From contig JANUWI010000001.1 of assembly GCA_025504975.1 (NCBI GenBank), forward strand, positions 2,356,001-2,420,000: a stretch of DNA of 64,000 bases. The letters are read 5' to 3'. This DNA is from Plenodomus lindquistii. Taxonomy: Eukaryota; Ascomycota; Dothideomycetes; Pleosporales; Leptosphaeriaceae. Under the pieces are notes generated by a model. The model made no database searches. It was not told the DNA's origin and saw only the letters and a program-made list of their open reading frames with translations. Each line of letters opens with the position of its first letter. The stretch's first letter is position 1. A program made the position numbers and the translations under genes. Shown in pieces: positions 40,369-52,500 of this stretch.

Positions 40369-41802
40369 ATGTCTACCTATCGCAGCCACACGTCGCGTCC
40401 ATTGCGCCTGATCGTCCTCGCGGCCGTCGTTTACGCCTTTTGCTGGGTCAAAGGCTGGCCGAAGTACTACGACGACGAAGAATTGCCCCCTAGCCAGCGG
40501 CCCCGTCCAGAAATATATGGTGGACCGCACAGAATCGACCACAATCAGCTCATCGTATCCGTTACGTCCACCGCGACCGATGTCTACACGAAAATTCCTC
40601 CTTTACTAGTCTTTACGGCGGAAGAAGACCACGGACAATTGCTACTATTTGCAGATCTGCAGATGGAGATCGGCAAGTGGCCTGTTTTCGACGTGCTGTG
40701 GCGGTACGGGCGCGACTTCGTTTTCGAAGCGAAAGAATTAGGACGATACAGGGCACAAATCGATTATGCGCGCAGAAGCTTGCCTATGGAGAAACTGAGG
40801 AAGAAGGACGAAAAAGAGGAGAAGGAGATTCAAAACATGTTGGACAAATACAGGATACTGCAGACAATGGCCGCTGCATGGGAGTACAGGCCCGATCGGA
40901 GCTGGTACGTCTTCGCAGGCGCCGAGACCTGGATCAACCGCGCCAATCTTCGAGATTGGCTAAGCCAATATGATCCAAAAGACATGCATTTCTTCGGAAA
41001 CCCCCCGAACAACGATCTGCCGGACCCATTCGCAGCTGGAGGCGACACAATCATACTCTCGGGGCAGGTCATGCACGAGCTGTTCAGCAATGAGAACAAA
41101 GAGCACAAGCGCTTCATCAAAAAATGGCAAAACAAGATCATCGACCATTCGTCGGCCTTTGACCTCGTGTTCAATGTGATGCAGCTTGAATTGAAGCTTG
41201 AATTAGAGGGAACATGGCCTGTCATAACCGGCTTTGATCCGAGCACCATACCATTTTCACCGGGTCTGTGGTGCGAGCCAGTAGCAGTGATGCATCGCGT
41301 TACCCCTGATATTGCGAGCGATCTGTGGAAACTCGAAAAAGAACGTGGACAAGACCATCTATCAGGTGTGCCGTTGCGAATAGCGGATCTATGGCGGTGG
41401 TTCATGACACCGGAAAATCTGAATGATACACGCAAGGATTGGGACAACCTCTCATCAGAATCCTCTAATTCACATTGGAACATCCTTTTCGAGGGCGAAA
41501 AAACTGAGGACGGTCGAGCAAAGAGTGGAGAGGAGTCCCCGGAGGCATGTGAACATTCGTGCCGCCAGAGCGAATACTGCATGCAGTGGTCTTATTCCTC
41601 ACTGGTGCAGCCAAACTGGAATGCGAATCCGCCGACCAAGTGTCATCTCAGCAGCAGCATTAGGTTTGGGACCCACAAAGCACCACAGGTCAGTAATGCC
41701 AAGAGTGAGGAGACTAAGTTGACATGGACGAGTGGGTGGAACAAGCGCAAGTTCACGGCTTGGGCGGACCAGCAAAGATGTAAACCGCAACATCAACGGT
41801 AG
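40369..41802 (+). CDS. GT31-like (Fringe/beta-1,3-glycosyltransferase-type) type II membrane protein
   Basis: 477 aa from ATG 40369; the 15 codons upstream are open but contain no ATG. Short cytosolic N-terminus, one membrane helix (about residues 13-28, LIVLAAVVYAFCW), then a luminal domain. Fringe/GT31-like landmarks in order: LLLFADLQ (about 91-98), AWEYRPDRSWYVFAGAETW (about 170-188), NLRDWL, FFGNPP (about 208-213), FAAGGDTIILSG (about 221-232). The C-terminus has a Cys-rich PAN-like module (CEHSCRQSEYC ... QWSY ... CHLSS ... RFG). The position that in this family holds the metal-binding DxD/ADTY reads AGAETW. It is probably a Golgi enzyme of glycan elongation; donor and acceptor are unknown. 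Family assignment is from the motif pattern, not a search. Confidence 0.8.
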   Translation: MSTYRSHTSRPLRLIVLAAVVYAFCWVKGWPKYYDDEELPPSQRPRPEIYGGPHRIDHNQLIVSVTSTATDVYTKIPPLLVFTAEEDHGQLLLFADLQMEIGKWPVFDVLWRYGRDFVFEAKELGRYRAQIDYARRSLPMEKLRKKDEKEEKEIQNMLDKYRILQTMAAAWEYRPDRSWYVFAGAETWINRANLRDWLSQYDPKDMHFFGNPPNNDLPDPFAAGGDTIILSGQVMHELFSNENKEHKRFIKKWQNKIIDHSSAFDLVFNVMQLELKLELEGTWPVITGFDPSTIPFSPGLWCEPVAVMHRVTPDIASDLWKLEKERGQDHLSGVPLRIADLWRWFMTPENLNDTRKDWDNLSSESSNSHWNILFEGEKTEDGRAKSGEESPEACEHSCRQSEYCMQWSYSSLVQPNWNANPPTKCHLSSSIRFGTHKAPQVSNAKSEETKLTWTSGWNKRKFTAWADQQRCKPQHQR

Positions 41803-42464
41803 TGCTTTTTCTAGTCTCTGTTTTTGCTCCTCGGCCATTCAGCGTCATTTTCAATCAAGATGTTTCTGGGGCTTCCTGCTCTCTTTCTTTACTCTAGGTG
41901 TTTCAACACCTCGTCCAAATTGTCCCATGGTCCTCTTTCTAGACATTGGTGATATTGGCAAGTTCGGGCTGCCTTTTTGATGATCGCGTCTGAGTTCATC
42001 AAATGATACAGATCAGCGATAATCTTCTCCATAAGGCAAGCCGCGCGGGTGTCTGCAGGTCACACACATGCGGGTGACTCAGATCGCTCTGTTTGGAAAA
42101 CCGCACACGCAATCTTGAACTCTCACGCCTCGACTATCGGACAATCAACATCGTCTCGTTGCTGTTTGGGATACAGACTTCGTACATTCACCGGATGACC
42201 AGATCTCGCGTTCTCTGATTGGCCGAGATCCGTTAGTCAGCTGCTCTACGTGCCGACCCCTTCGCACCGCACCACCATTCTCAGTCAAGCTATTTACGCC
42301 CTTCGTCCCGACGCTTTCCATCAGATTGTAAGCTCCCGTGCGTACCAATCAGAATCGCAAATACAAATCTGATCGTATTAGCAATTGACAGCAATCACGA
42401 CCGCGACGGCTACCGAGCTGCTGCAGCGTAATACACGACTGCCCGAGTCATCCATCTGCCCGCA
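41803..42464. other. Intergenic, promoter region of the 42.5 kb gene
   Basis: No ORF with recognisable features. Confidence 0.5.
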
Positions 42465-44351
42465 ATGCCTCCGCCGCTGCACAAGTCCCAACTTCTATCC
42501 ACCATACGAGAAGAAATGTCTGAATGCACATCCGTCGACCTTTTGGACGCGTTACCTTTACCGCAGGCACACCTTTGGCATTCAGCGCCTCGCTCCATCT
42601 CTTCGCCGGCAATGGCCCTCCAGATCGGTGCTTTAGAGGGTAAATCCATACTCGCCTTCCCTATCCGACATGGACCATCTGGATACCAGATAACATACGG
42701 TCTCCGGTTAAAAGACGGGTCGCATGTCGTGCGTAGTGACTGCACAAAGCAAGTCAAGATTGCGATGAGTGCTTCTCTTGGTGCACCATTCAAATACGTT
42801 ATCGGAAAGCCGGCGGTAACAGCGTTGAGAGACGTTAGACTCATCACCCTCATTTCGTGGTTCTTTCTGCGCATAGGCTACATGGACACTGTTGGCATTG
42901 GGCACAAGACATTCTGCATAAATCTCGACTCTGCGCTGCAGGGGATCGCATCTGGAGAAGAAGCGACTGCCGCCACGACGGAAGGTCAACAGGGTCAGCG
43001 TCTAGAGACGAGCGCGACCATGTCGAGACAGAACGCGAGCTTCAAACCCCATCCCGTGACCCATGAACTACCACTCAAAAGCAATCCCACCGTCCGGTTA
43101 CAAGTCGGAAACTCGGAAGTGTTCAAGATGGAGGAGTATTTGATCAGACACAGCGCTGTGAGCCTTCTAGATGGTATCCCCGCGTTACGCAAAATGAATT
43201 TCTCGGACCAAACGCGATTTGCAAGAGCGCTGCCCAAGAAGCTTGTGATCGGATATACAAATGCCGAGAATGAGGTCTCTGCGTACATGTACAAAGTGCG
43301 GTCGAGCGCCGAGACTGGTCAATACGTTCAGGCAATACACTGCTACGAGGAAATCGGAATGGTCGCGCTGAAGGTAGAAGTTAAAAATCTGGTTGCGGGC
43401 ACCCATCTGCTGTGCGCTCCTTTCGACATCATATTGAAGTCTGTGGATACCAATCAGAACGAATGTCAGACAGAATACCTTGATACAATTTTGCGATGGT
43501 ATTTTATCGCTTCTGGGATTGCGCACATGCCGAGGGGTGTCGCTGGGGACAACGACGAATACATGAAGCAGTTCCATTGCGTGCTCAAGTACATCGCATC
43601 TCTTGCACCTCCAGCGCCTAGATTGGAGACTAGAGCGCTCGAGTCTACACCATCCGGCGGTCCTGCTACGCCAAAGATCAAGGGTGGCGATAAAACACGA
43701 CATGCGACGGAAGTGGTAGCCACCAGCGCAAAGCCATCACCATCCATAGATCATATGGGCTTGGTACCCAAGTCGCATTCGACAGCGATGCCTTCGCCTA
43801 GCATTTTCTCCACCGCAGAGAGTAGCACAGGCAACTTACAGTCCACTGCGTCAGCATCTCGAATCGAGACACCCATGTCCCAACGAGGTACCAAGCGATC
43901 TGCCCGGGTCGCTGCTTTGGATGCGATAATTGAGAATGTCTCGCAATACAAGGCTTACACGGAAGAGCTGGAAGACACCGATGACCGACTCCAGGATCTA
44001 GACAACCAACAGCGGAAATTTGAGCAAGATCTATCGAACGAAGACCACGAGCTGAAAGAGAAACTCACGAAGGCCGACAAGCGGTTCAAACAGGAGCAGG
44101 AACTCGCACAGCAGCGGTTCTTACAATCTCAGGTCGAAGAGATGCGCAAGCACTCTGAGGAGCAGAGTGCTCGTAAGCAGGAATATTCCTCAAGACGAAT
44201 TGCGCGTCGCCGAAGTCACGATCTGGCCTACAAGAAGCAGAAATCCGATACGCTAGCCAGAAAGGGAAGTGTGTTCCAGAAAAGAGCAGAGCTCACAAGG
44301 CTATATCCTGAAGTACTGGGTCGTATTGAGGATAGCTCGGCGCAATTGTAG
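42465..44351 (+). CDS. Orphan protein with internal domain duplication and C-terminal coiled coil (paralogue of 45.6-47.6 kb gene)
   Basis: 628 aa, single exon, ATG in a good context (CGCAATGCC). Two related globular halves are visible. Half 1 (about residues 22-165) begins SVDLLDALPLP and has APFKYVIGKPAV ... LITLISWFFLRIGYMD. Half 2 (about 222-385) begins AVSLLDGIPAL and has CAPFDIILKSVD ... YLDTILRWYFIASGIA. A Ser/Thr/Pro-rich linker (about 390-480) follows, then a charged coiled coil (about 490-600, e.g. LEDTDDRLQDLDNQQRKFEQ) with a basic RRIARRRS cluster. The gene on the opposite strand at 45.6-47.6 kb has the same plan. No known domain is recognised; the coiled coil suggests oligomerisation. 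Confidence 0.7.
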   Translation: MPPPLHKSQLLSTIREEMSECTSVDLLDALPLPQAHLWHSAPRSISSPAMALQIGALEGKSILAFPIRHGPSGYQITYGLRLKDGSHVVRSDCTKQVKIAMSASLGAPFKYVIGKPAVTALRDVRLITLISWFFLRIGYMDTVGIGHKTFCINLDSALQGIASGEEATAATTEGQQGQRLETSATMSRQNASFKPHPVTHELPLKSNPTVRLQVGNSEVFKMEEYLIRHSAVSLLDGIPALRKMNFSDQTRFARALPKKLVIGYTNAENEVSAYMYKVRSSAETGQYVQAIHCYEEIGMVALKVEVKNLVAGTHLLCAPFDIILKSVDTNQNECQTEYLDTILRWYFIASGIAHMPRGVAGDNDEYMKQFHCVLKYIASLAPPAPRLETRALESTPSGGPATPKIKGGDKTRHATEVVATSAKPSPSIDHMGLVPKSHSTAMPSPSIFSTAESSTGNLQSTASASRIETPMSQRGTKRSARVAALDAIIENVSQYKAYTEELEDTDDRLQDLDNQQRKFEQDLSNEDHELKEKLTKADKRFKQEQELAQQRFLQSQVEEMRKHSEEQSARKQEYSSRRIARRRSHDLAYKKQKSDTLARKGSVFQKRAELTRLYPEVLGRIEDSSAQL

Positions 44352-45571
44352 GCTACGAAACAACGAATTCACAAGTTTGCAACGTCTTGCGACCGAAGCG
44401 CTGTTCATCGCAGCCGATACCACGTACTAAGCGGCCTATGGAAAGTTCGCCGACGTAACATGTATTGTCTGGTACTAGAAACAAAGTACACATGTTGTTT
44501 TATCTGTCTTTGTGATCTCATCGCCACCATGTGGGCTCAATTGCCATAAGCTCAAAGTGAGGTAAGGACTCAATATATTCGATCTTTAGGGGTCCAGCTC
44601 TACCAAGTTCCTGCCGGACTAATGCACCTCCAGGCCTGTATCAGGTTAGCGCTGTACAGATGTTGCATTTATACAAAATATTCCAACAAGGCCATAATAT
44701 AAAATCCTACCCTTTGTATGAATAGAATGCAGCCACACTTTCGAACAGTCTTGTACTCAGGATGGCCGTCATCAACACAAAAGGAATGCGCAACTGCCAC
44801 CAACCCAAGGCCATGAAGCACAAGTTCATCCCCGATTCCCGGTTTCTCATACTGCCAGGACCATTCATGCCCTTGACTAAAAAGGTCGGAGCCAACTCGT
44901 TCCGATACTGGGCACCAAGTACCGACCAGGACGCGGGCAATCGCAACGACGACAACAGCGAAGAAATGGATTTGACGCTCAGCGTTCACACCGAGAGCAC
45001 TATACATACCGGCTCCGAAGCAGGGCATGATGGTTGTGAAGTCAAGCAAAACGGGTTCGTGGCCGATGGCGTTGGCGAAAAAGCTGGACGCGACATCATG
45101 AGGATAAACAGCATTCTAAATGACGCAGGGGAGGCGATACCAAGAGTGGTACCGATAGACAGCCATGATTCGGGGACTACGATATACCTGGAGGGTAAGC
45201 GCCTCACTATGGCTTTCAAGAACTGTTGAGGCAAGCAATGCTGATCATGTTAGGTCTCCCCTTCAGGTGCAAGCAAGTGAAGGTTTCGGGCTGGACTTGC
45301 TACATGAGGGCTTAGGGAACGAACGCGGGTTTAAAAAAGGGTCTCTGTGGGTTTTTGATGATAAAATGGGTCACGTTCGCGGCTTTTGCGATCAGAGGCG
45401 GGAGAATTGTGATATACTCTCTGTAATGGCATGTAGGTAAATTGTCAACGAGCATACATGGTCTACACCAAACCCGTCGACTCTCGTTGGTGGAAACATG
45501 TGCTCATTATCAGACCCATTGTTGCCACCCACATACGTCGTCGATGATTTCCCTAGCCTCGTTGCCTTTTC
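44352..45571. other. Region between convergent paralogues; membrane-protein-like fragments but no model
   Basis: Minus-strand fragments at 44.67-45.23 kb contain hydrophobic runs (e.g. HFFAVVVVAIARVLVG) and PHDVASSFFANAIGHEPVLL in one frame. Frames do not join through convincing introns and no start is visible, so this may be a decayed membrane-protein gene. Nothing more can be claimed. Confidence 0.35.
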
Positions 45572-47629
45572 TCAAGCTTCCAACCTAGAGACCCCAAGCT
45601 CGCCCTCACCGCCGTTACCGCCTCGGCATCTCTGACGTATGTTCGGGAACTGTCGCTCCAGCGCACGACCCAACTCAAACCCTCCTTCAACCTCGAGAAT
45701 TGTCTTCCGAGCTGTCAACTCTTCGATCTTTTTCTCTGCATCTTGCAGCTGCTTCGTAGCGTCAGACCTCAAAGATTCACGCGTCGTCTTTTCACCACTG
45801 AGCTTCTCTCTAGCTGCCGCGGTCTCTATTTGCACAACCGCTTTCTCCTTCTCCAATGTCGCAATTCGTTCCATGTAAGCGCTCTCCACGTTATGCGCAG
45901 CTTTGGTAGGGCTTGTGTCCTCTTTGACTCCAGCTGCCAGTGCCTTGTAGAGTTTGGAAACTACTATGGCTTCCTTTTGGAGGATCTTTGACATCTTCTC
46001 ATCTATGCTTTTGATCTCTTGGTCGTATTTTTTGATGGCGGCGGAGAACTTCACCTTTGCACCCTTCGTGGTTGCACGCGAATAAAGAGTCCGAATGTAC
46101 TGTGCCAGGAGCTCTGCAGCTTCTTGTGTTGTCTCGCCTTGAGCTTCTGATGTCAAGGATGATGATGTGCCCGCTATTTCCTGTCGCATGTCGTTCGCGA
46201 TAAGACCCTGCTGTTCAAAAATGCTATCACCGACGTCGCCAAACACCATGTCGTATTCTTCAGGTCGCAGCTCGAGAGTGTTGTCCTCAATATCTTGGGC
46301 TATCTTCTGCGCAGCTTCGCGTTGCAGTGTCAAAGATACGTCATGTCGTTCGACGAGACCCACCCTGCATCGCCTGGGTCCTCGTACATAATGGCGTGAA
46401 ATTCCTATTCCGTTGAGGCGTGTGAAAGTCTATCAATATGTTAGCTCGTGTCTTCAAAGTTAGGAAGCGATGCTGTCTTGTCACGACCAGCTTATGAACA
46501 ACATAGAGAGACTTACTTGGTATTCATACATCGGTATGGTATCCCTCTCGATTTCGTTGATGACAGTGACGGCTTTCTTGAACAAAGCTAAAGCGGGAGA
46601 GTCGCTTCGGAATGCGCTACTCCGCATAGCATGTTGAAGAGCGAAAATGGCCTTTGCGAACACGCGGACAAAGCTTCCAAAAATCAACTTGGCCTCCTCC
46701 GTTATGACCCTCTCGACCCCCAAAAGGGCGAAGGCACCAGATAGCTGAATCTCATGTAGCTTGATCATGGGTATACTGTACCGGGTCCCCTTCATCCTGA
46801 TTCTGAAGCAATGGCGGGCGTGCTTGGTCTTGTCGTGGTATGCATAGATTGCACACCCGTCATAGAAGCCAATGTGTAGACTGCCAGTGATGTTGCCGTT
46901 CCATGCCTCCCATATGAGGGTGTCTAGGAGCAGCGGCCGCGATTTTCCAGTAACAGCAGCACAGCGAAGCTCGAGGTTATCGATGACGGAGATGCGGTCT
47001 TGTGGCAGTCCCAATGGCGAATTGGGGTCCACGATCTCGCGAGATGTTCTGGCTGCGGTGAACTCAGCTCTACAGCGCTCAATATGGGTCAAGAGAGTAG
47101 CCAAATTGAAAATGAAGTCATTGGGAATATTGAGTGGCCGACCATTCGAATGTCCGCGTAAGACGAAGAACGCTAGAATCAGCCTCTTTAGGTGTTCCTG
47201 CATGACACCCGGCGGCTCTTGAATTGTGAGCACATACTTCAGTGGTGCAATGAAGTTAGCACAACGAATTTGAACCAAATCGATATCTTCCCTTGGTGTG
47301 TTGTTCCGGCGGCTGCAAACTTCCAGACAGATGTCGACGCAGTAGTGGCCTTCTTGTGCCTCACCCGTCTCGCCCCTCAGTTGCCGAAGGTATGCAAACA
47401 CTTCACGGTCATCTCCTCGTCTGGCAGATCCGAGATGCAATTTCTCGGTTGCTGTATCCAGGTCTTGTGTGTTTGATCTGAGCCAAGTGAGAAACTTGGT
47501 ACCCAGTAGATCAGTATGCTCTGATTGGGCTTGGAGGAATTCGACAATGGTGGAGACATCTGTTGATCCAGGATCTGGTCGCACTTTCCTGAACTTGGGC
47601 CGTGGTCCGAAGGCAATCGGGGTAGTCAT
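45572..47629 (-). CDS. Orphan protein with C-terminal coiled coil, 2 exons (paralogue of 42.5-44.4 kb gene)
   Basis: Exon 1 47629-46517, an 87-nt intron (donor CAA|GTAAGT, branch GAGCTAACAT, acceptor GATAG), and exon 2 46429-45572 join in phase 0 to 656 codons plus stop. A globular N-terminal half contains APLKYVLTIQEPP ... LKRLILAFFVLRG, matching APFKYVIGKPAV ... LITLISWFFLRIG in the plus-strand gene at 42.5 kb. A second region (about 250-350) has YSIPMIKLHEIQLSGAFALL and a helix. Exon 2 gives a helical coiled coil (IEDNTLELRPEEYD ... KKYDQEIKSIDEKMSKILQK ... ATLEKEKAVVQIETAAAREK). Both paralogues are about 630-655 aa with domain-then-coiled-coil order and converge on each other, as after an inverted duplication. 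Function unknown. Confidence 0.7.
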
Positions 47630-47781
47630 GGTGTAAAGCCGTTACAGATGTGATCAGGCCCAGGGTATTTGCTTTATTAGAATAGGGTCGAAAAATAGTG
47701 GAGGAAGATTTGTTGAAAGTCATGGGAGAATTGTTGCTTTATGGCTTGATGTGTAGCAGTAGTGAGAGAGGCAGTCCGCTC

Positions 47782-48192
47782 TCACCTGGAGAACTGAGGG
47801 CGTCCTTTACCTCCTTCAGTCCAGTCTGTAATACCTATTTCCCTCACTTCAGACCCTCGATCTGGAGATCTCGGAGCCAAATCTCGCAGTTTCACCTCAG
47901 GTCTATGGCCCCGTGCTCTCTCTCGACTCGGAAATCCCTGGCCTACCATGCAAGGGTGATTTGGGACCCAGCCGCACACATAAAGTGAGATCCTCACCCG
48001 TACATGGACTACATACATTTTTTCACCTCCCAGAATACCAACATGCACCGGCACGTTGCCCTTGTACGCATGGGCATCATCCGCACTGACGCTGAACTTC
48101 AAGGCGATCTCGTCGGCATTGCAGCTGAAGTCAAGATCCGGAGCCATAAAGTCATTGTGCTCCTCGCTGAACTTTTCCCGTAGTAAGTTCAA
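47782..48192 (-). CDS. Possible small orphan gene (uncertain)
   Basis: The minus-strand frame contains SEEHNDFMAPDLDFSCNADE and FSVSADDAHAYKGNVPVHVG, which look coding, then a less convincing Arg-rich part. The frame has no ATG before MAPDL and may begin at a TTAG acceptor near 48196, so the first exon would be missing. A plus-strand ORF overlaps the same bases and could equally be real. Confidence 0.25.
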   Translation of the reverse strand: MNLLREKFSEEHNDFMAPDLDFSCNADEIALKFSVSADDAHAYKGNVPVHVGILGGEKMYVVHVRVRISLYVCGWVPNHPCMVGQGFPSRERARGHRPEVKLRDLAPRSPDRGSEVREIGITDWTEGGKGRPQFSR

Positions 48193-49515
48193 CTAACGCG
48201 AATAGAATGATCTGTGACTGCCAACCTGTCTCCTTCATTTATGCTTTTTCAAAGAGTTTGATCCTTCCTCCACATCACCACAGAAGAACGCAGCCTCCGC
48301 TGCCGTAGCGAAACATTCAACCGCCACTACAACACCTTGCAATAATATCTAACTCATCAGTTCTCGAATATTCGCAACCTCGATGCACTTATGCACTGTA
48401 CTGCATTCACTGCACTGATTCGCAACGCGCACGACACCCAGAACTTCCCACCACGCTTGCAGTATCCCATCACGCCGCTGCATCGTATCACAATCGTCGT
48501 GCTGGAAAGGAGATCTTTACCATTTTCACAAAGACGCTACCGATACTTGCGTCACGGCGTTCGCTTGCTATTGCGCCGTACTTGGGGAGTGAGTGCAGCT
48601 TTGACATCGTCAATCTCGCAGGTTGTAATTGCAAATTGCATTCCTGGCTTTGCTGAGTCTAATTGAACGAATAGGCCCCTGTCTTTTCGCAGAAGAGAAG
48701 CTTACGATCGGAGTGCTGACGAGCAACAATATGGTCGACCTGGCGATGCAAAGGCGAAGTAGCATCTCTGTCAAGTCCGGGGAGTGAGCAAGTACTTAGC
48801 GTGTAACACTGCTCAGACAATAGGCAAAGGGGGAGAAATTGTGGTTTTTCGACTGGTGGAGATGCTTCAGAACAATACTTTTGTATATTCTCAGTTCTAG
48901 AACCGGCCAGGCAGGTCAAAAGGGAACCCTCGCAGACTTGGACGTTGTGCTTTTGTGAGATGTTCGCAGAGTCAAGCCACAATGGCCAAAGTAATGCATT
49001 TCCGTCACACCCCTCCGATTGCAAGAAACATGGACTTCGATGAACTCAGTTTTGCATTGCACGTCACTTGCGCATCTTCTCTACCACTCGTAAAGTAATT
49101 CACGTTGATTTAGATGTAGTAATTCGGGATTGGTATCCTGGTATTAGGCAAACATAGCTGTCGAGTTGGTCGCCGCTTATCAGATCTGAGAAGATGTGTC
49201 TACTAGATCCTGGATATCACGAGCCTGTGTCAGATGTCATGCCAAACCGCAACTTAGCAAGTATACTGCGTTTCACGCCGCGATTGTGATCAGGTCATCT
49301 TGTCATCACAAGACTTGCCTATTTCCCTTGTACCTATGCAGCAAACTTAGCGCTAGATTTATGACTTCACGGGCCGCCCAACGATGAGAGCTTACATCCA
49401 CATCGGTTCTTGAAATCACACTCACCGGGAATATAGTCCTTTTAGTTCAAGCCAACAATTCTGACATACCACTACTACGTTTTCATTTGCTAGGTTTTTA
49501 TCGGACACATTTGAA
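48193..49515. other. Intergenic, 5' region of the NLR-like pseudogene
   Basis: Short ORFs only. No domain or repeat is recognised. Confidence 0.5.
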
Positions 49516-52500
49516 ATGCCGGCCAACGAACTCCGATTACTTGCTCTCGATGGAGGCGGAGTACGCGGCCTTTCTTCCTTATTGATTCTCGAAAAGCTCA
49601 TGGAGGCAGTCGATGGTGAGAACCCACCAAAGCCATGTGATTACTTCGACATGATCGGGGGCACAAGTACAGGAGGGTCAGTAACCTGAAAGTTGACTTA
49701 ACTGGCATCGCTAACACTGAGTGTGCAGACTCATCGCCATAATGCTGGGTCGTCTCAAAATGAGCGTCGCCGACGCTATCACTGCTTACTTGGAGCTATC
49801 TGACAGCATTTTTCAGAAGAAGAAGACAAGCAAATTCAAGATGACTGGCAAGCTTCAGGGTCGCTTTGACTCGGAAGAGCTAATCCGGGCTGTCAAGAGA
49901 GTCATCGCGGATCAGAACCAGTCAGAAGATATCTTGCTCAAAGACGGAACCAATCCAGCTTGCCGAGTGTCAGTGGACTGAAACCCAAAGCTTGGTTCGT
50001 TCCGCTAATATGTCATCTAGGTTCGTGTGCGCGACAAGCAAAGAAACCACGGAAACGGTTTGCTTTACGAGCTATCCGACGCGGCGTGGAGACACACATC
50101 TCCTCGGTACGACAAAAGTCTGGGGGCCCGCCGAGCTACTTCTGCAGCATCGTCATTCTTCGATACTATCACCATTGGGCGATACGGTCAAGAGTTTGTC
50201 GACGGAGCGACTGGAGCCAACAATCCGATTCGAGAGCTGTGGGATCAGGCTGACGGGGTATGGGGACCGCTCGATAATAAGCTCAAGTGTGTCGTCTCTA
50301 TCGGTACAGGTGTGCCATCTATCAGTGCATTCGAGGACGACATCTTCCACATCGGGGAGACACTGCTCAGGATAGCCACGGAATCAGAGATGACAGCGGA
50401 ATCCTTTCGACGCGAACGATCACAACTCGCCAGTTCCGGTCGCTATTACCGCTTCAATGTCACGCATGGTTTGGAGAACATAAGCTGAGAAGAGTCGAAG
50501 AAAGTCAAGGAGATGACCGCAGTCACACAGAAGGACGTGAGTAGTCAGGACGTGTACGAAAAGCTACAAGCATGCGCCGGCAACATCGCACCCAAAGTTG
50601 GTATGTAGGGAAATGTTGTAAACTACGAGATAAGAGAGAATTGATTGGTTTTCAGATTTTGGTAAGTTCAAAACACGATTCAGCGTTCAAGGTGTTCCAA
50701 GAGTAAGAAATTTCGTGGACCCTTCGGATGAGATGGCCAAGCTCGAAGAAACACTTCTACCCACCTTAACATCGAAAACAAGGATGCAGCAAAAAGTGCA
50801 CGTATTGCATGGAATGGGCGGCATTGGCAAAACACAATTGGCTGTTGAGTTTGCACGCTGCCATCATGATCGATTCAGTTCCGTGTTTTGGTTAGATGGC
50901 AGAAACAGAAGTACGCTGGAACACAGCATCGCTAGCCAAGCAAGCAGAATTGCTAAGGGTCAGATTCCTGAAGCGGTTCGAAACTTTGTCCTAGACAGCA
51001 GCGATATGACTATCGAGACTGTCGTCAAACATATCTTGATCTGGCTTGCGCATTCCGAGAATACGGCATGGCTGCTGATCATTGACAGTGTAGATCTTGA
51101 CTACACGCCCAGAACAGCCATAATGAGGCATACGATGTGCGAGATTATCTCTCCAGCGCAGATCATGGGCATGTCTTAATCACTACTCGCCTGGCTACCA
51201 TGGAGCAACTAGGGGAAGGGCAACCCCTGGGGAGGGTAAACCAAGAGCAAGCGTACGCAATCCTCAAGACCTGGTACAAGAAAGAACATGGTATGATAGC
51301 CTTCCGCAGCTCTTAACTAATGATTCTCCATGCTGACCTCGATTACGACTAGATGTCGATGAGGCAAGACATCTTCTTGATCTTCTTCATCAACTTGATC
51401 ATCTTCCATTGGCCATCTCACAAGCTGAAGCGTACCTACAGCAAAGCGGTGTGGGAATACCTAAATACGTTGAACTCTGTGCCGAGCACTGGGATGATTT
51501 GATGAGATCAAACGAGAAGACAACGGGACTCATGCAGGATTATCCAAATCGTAGCATCCTCACAACCTGAATAATATCATATGAGGCTATCAAAGTCCAG
51601 GATGAACCCACCGCAAATCTACTTCGCCTGCGGGGTTTTCTGGACTGCGAAGACCTATGATTTGGCCTGTTTCTCAGAGTGCCACCAGAAGATACAGAAG
51701 TGTTTCGGCCTGATATTGGCGACGTGTTGCATAGTGAGGTTGCATTCAGTGGGTCAATGCAGCTGCTTCTCTGCTACTCCTTGGCAGAAACACTCGACGA
51801 TACATCAGGATATGCGATGCACCCAGTCCTGCACCGATGGCTACGACACCTGGCAGAGGGAAATAACGCCACGATAGGCTTGAGCAGTCTAGCGGTGGTC
51901 ATTGTCGGCTCTCACGCCAGATACGTGACGCCTCATGGACTCAGCTTGGATCCAGAACTACGTCCAATTATTCGTCACGCAGTGGTCTGTGTCGAATGGG
52001 TAATAAGACATGGGAAAAACTGGGCAGCTCGAAACGCTATCGACAGGGGTGCAATGAATGAGTCCACATTTGGTACCACGCTGACGATAGGTACACAACT
52101 GCTGGGCGTGATCCTGGAGAGTGTGAACAAGTTCATCGAGGCAAAGAGCATGTATTGTCATGCCCTCTATCTACTAAGGTATCAAGACTACTTCAGCTCA
52201 ACCATGTTTTCACAATCGAACGGCACAGAAGTGGTTTCGGTTCTTCTGCGTCTTGGCCACCTGTGTGAGACCCAAGTCGAATTGAAGACGTCTGAGAACT
52301 GCTTCAAAGCCGCGTTGCAGCTAATGGAGGATCAAGAAAACACCACACCGGAGCTCATGTTTGCGGCGCTTGAATATATTAGCGACCTTTATCTCAGGCA
52401 TGATAAAGGTGTGCGGGCGATTCAATTACTTAACCTGTCGTTTCAAGGCCGCATGGCCTCGGGAGAATCTATCGGGGCCATTATCGCATTGAAAAATAAG

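Noticed and set aside
44669..45234. Hydrophobic minus-strand frames resembling a transporter or DUF-type membrane protein
   Set aside because: I could not join the frames with credible introns or find a start or family motif, so it is noted only as intergenic.
48010..48183. Plus-strand ORF (MHRHVALVRMGII...) with a vague BTB-like look
   Set aside because: Only 46 codons, without the BTB core residues, and it overlaps an equally plausible minus-strand reading.
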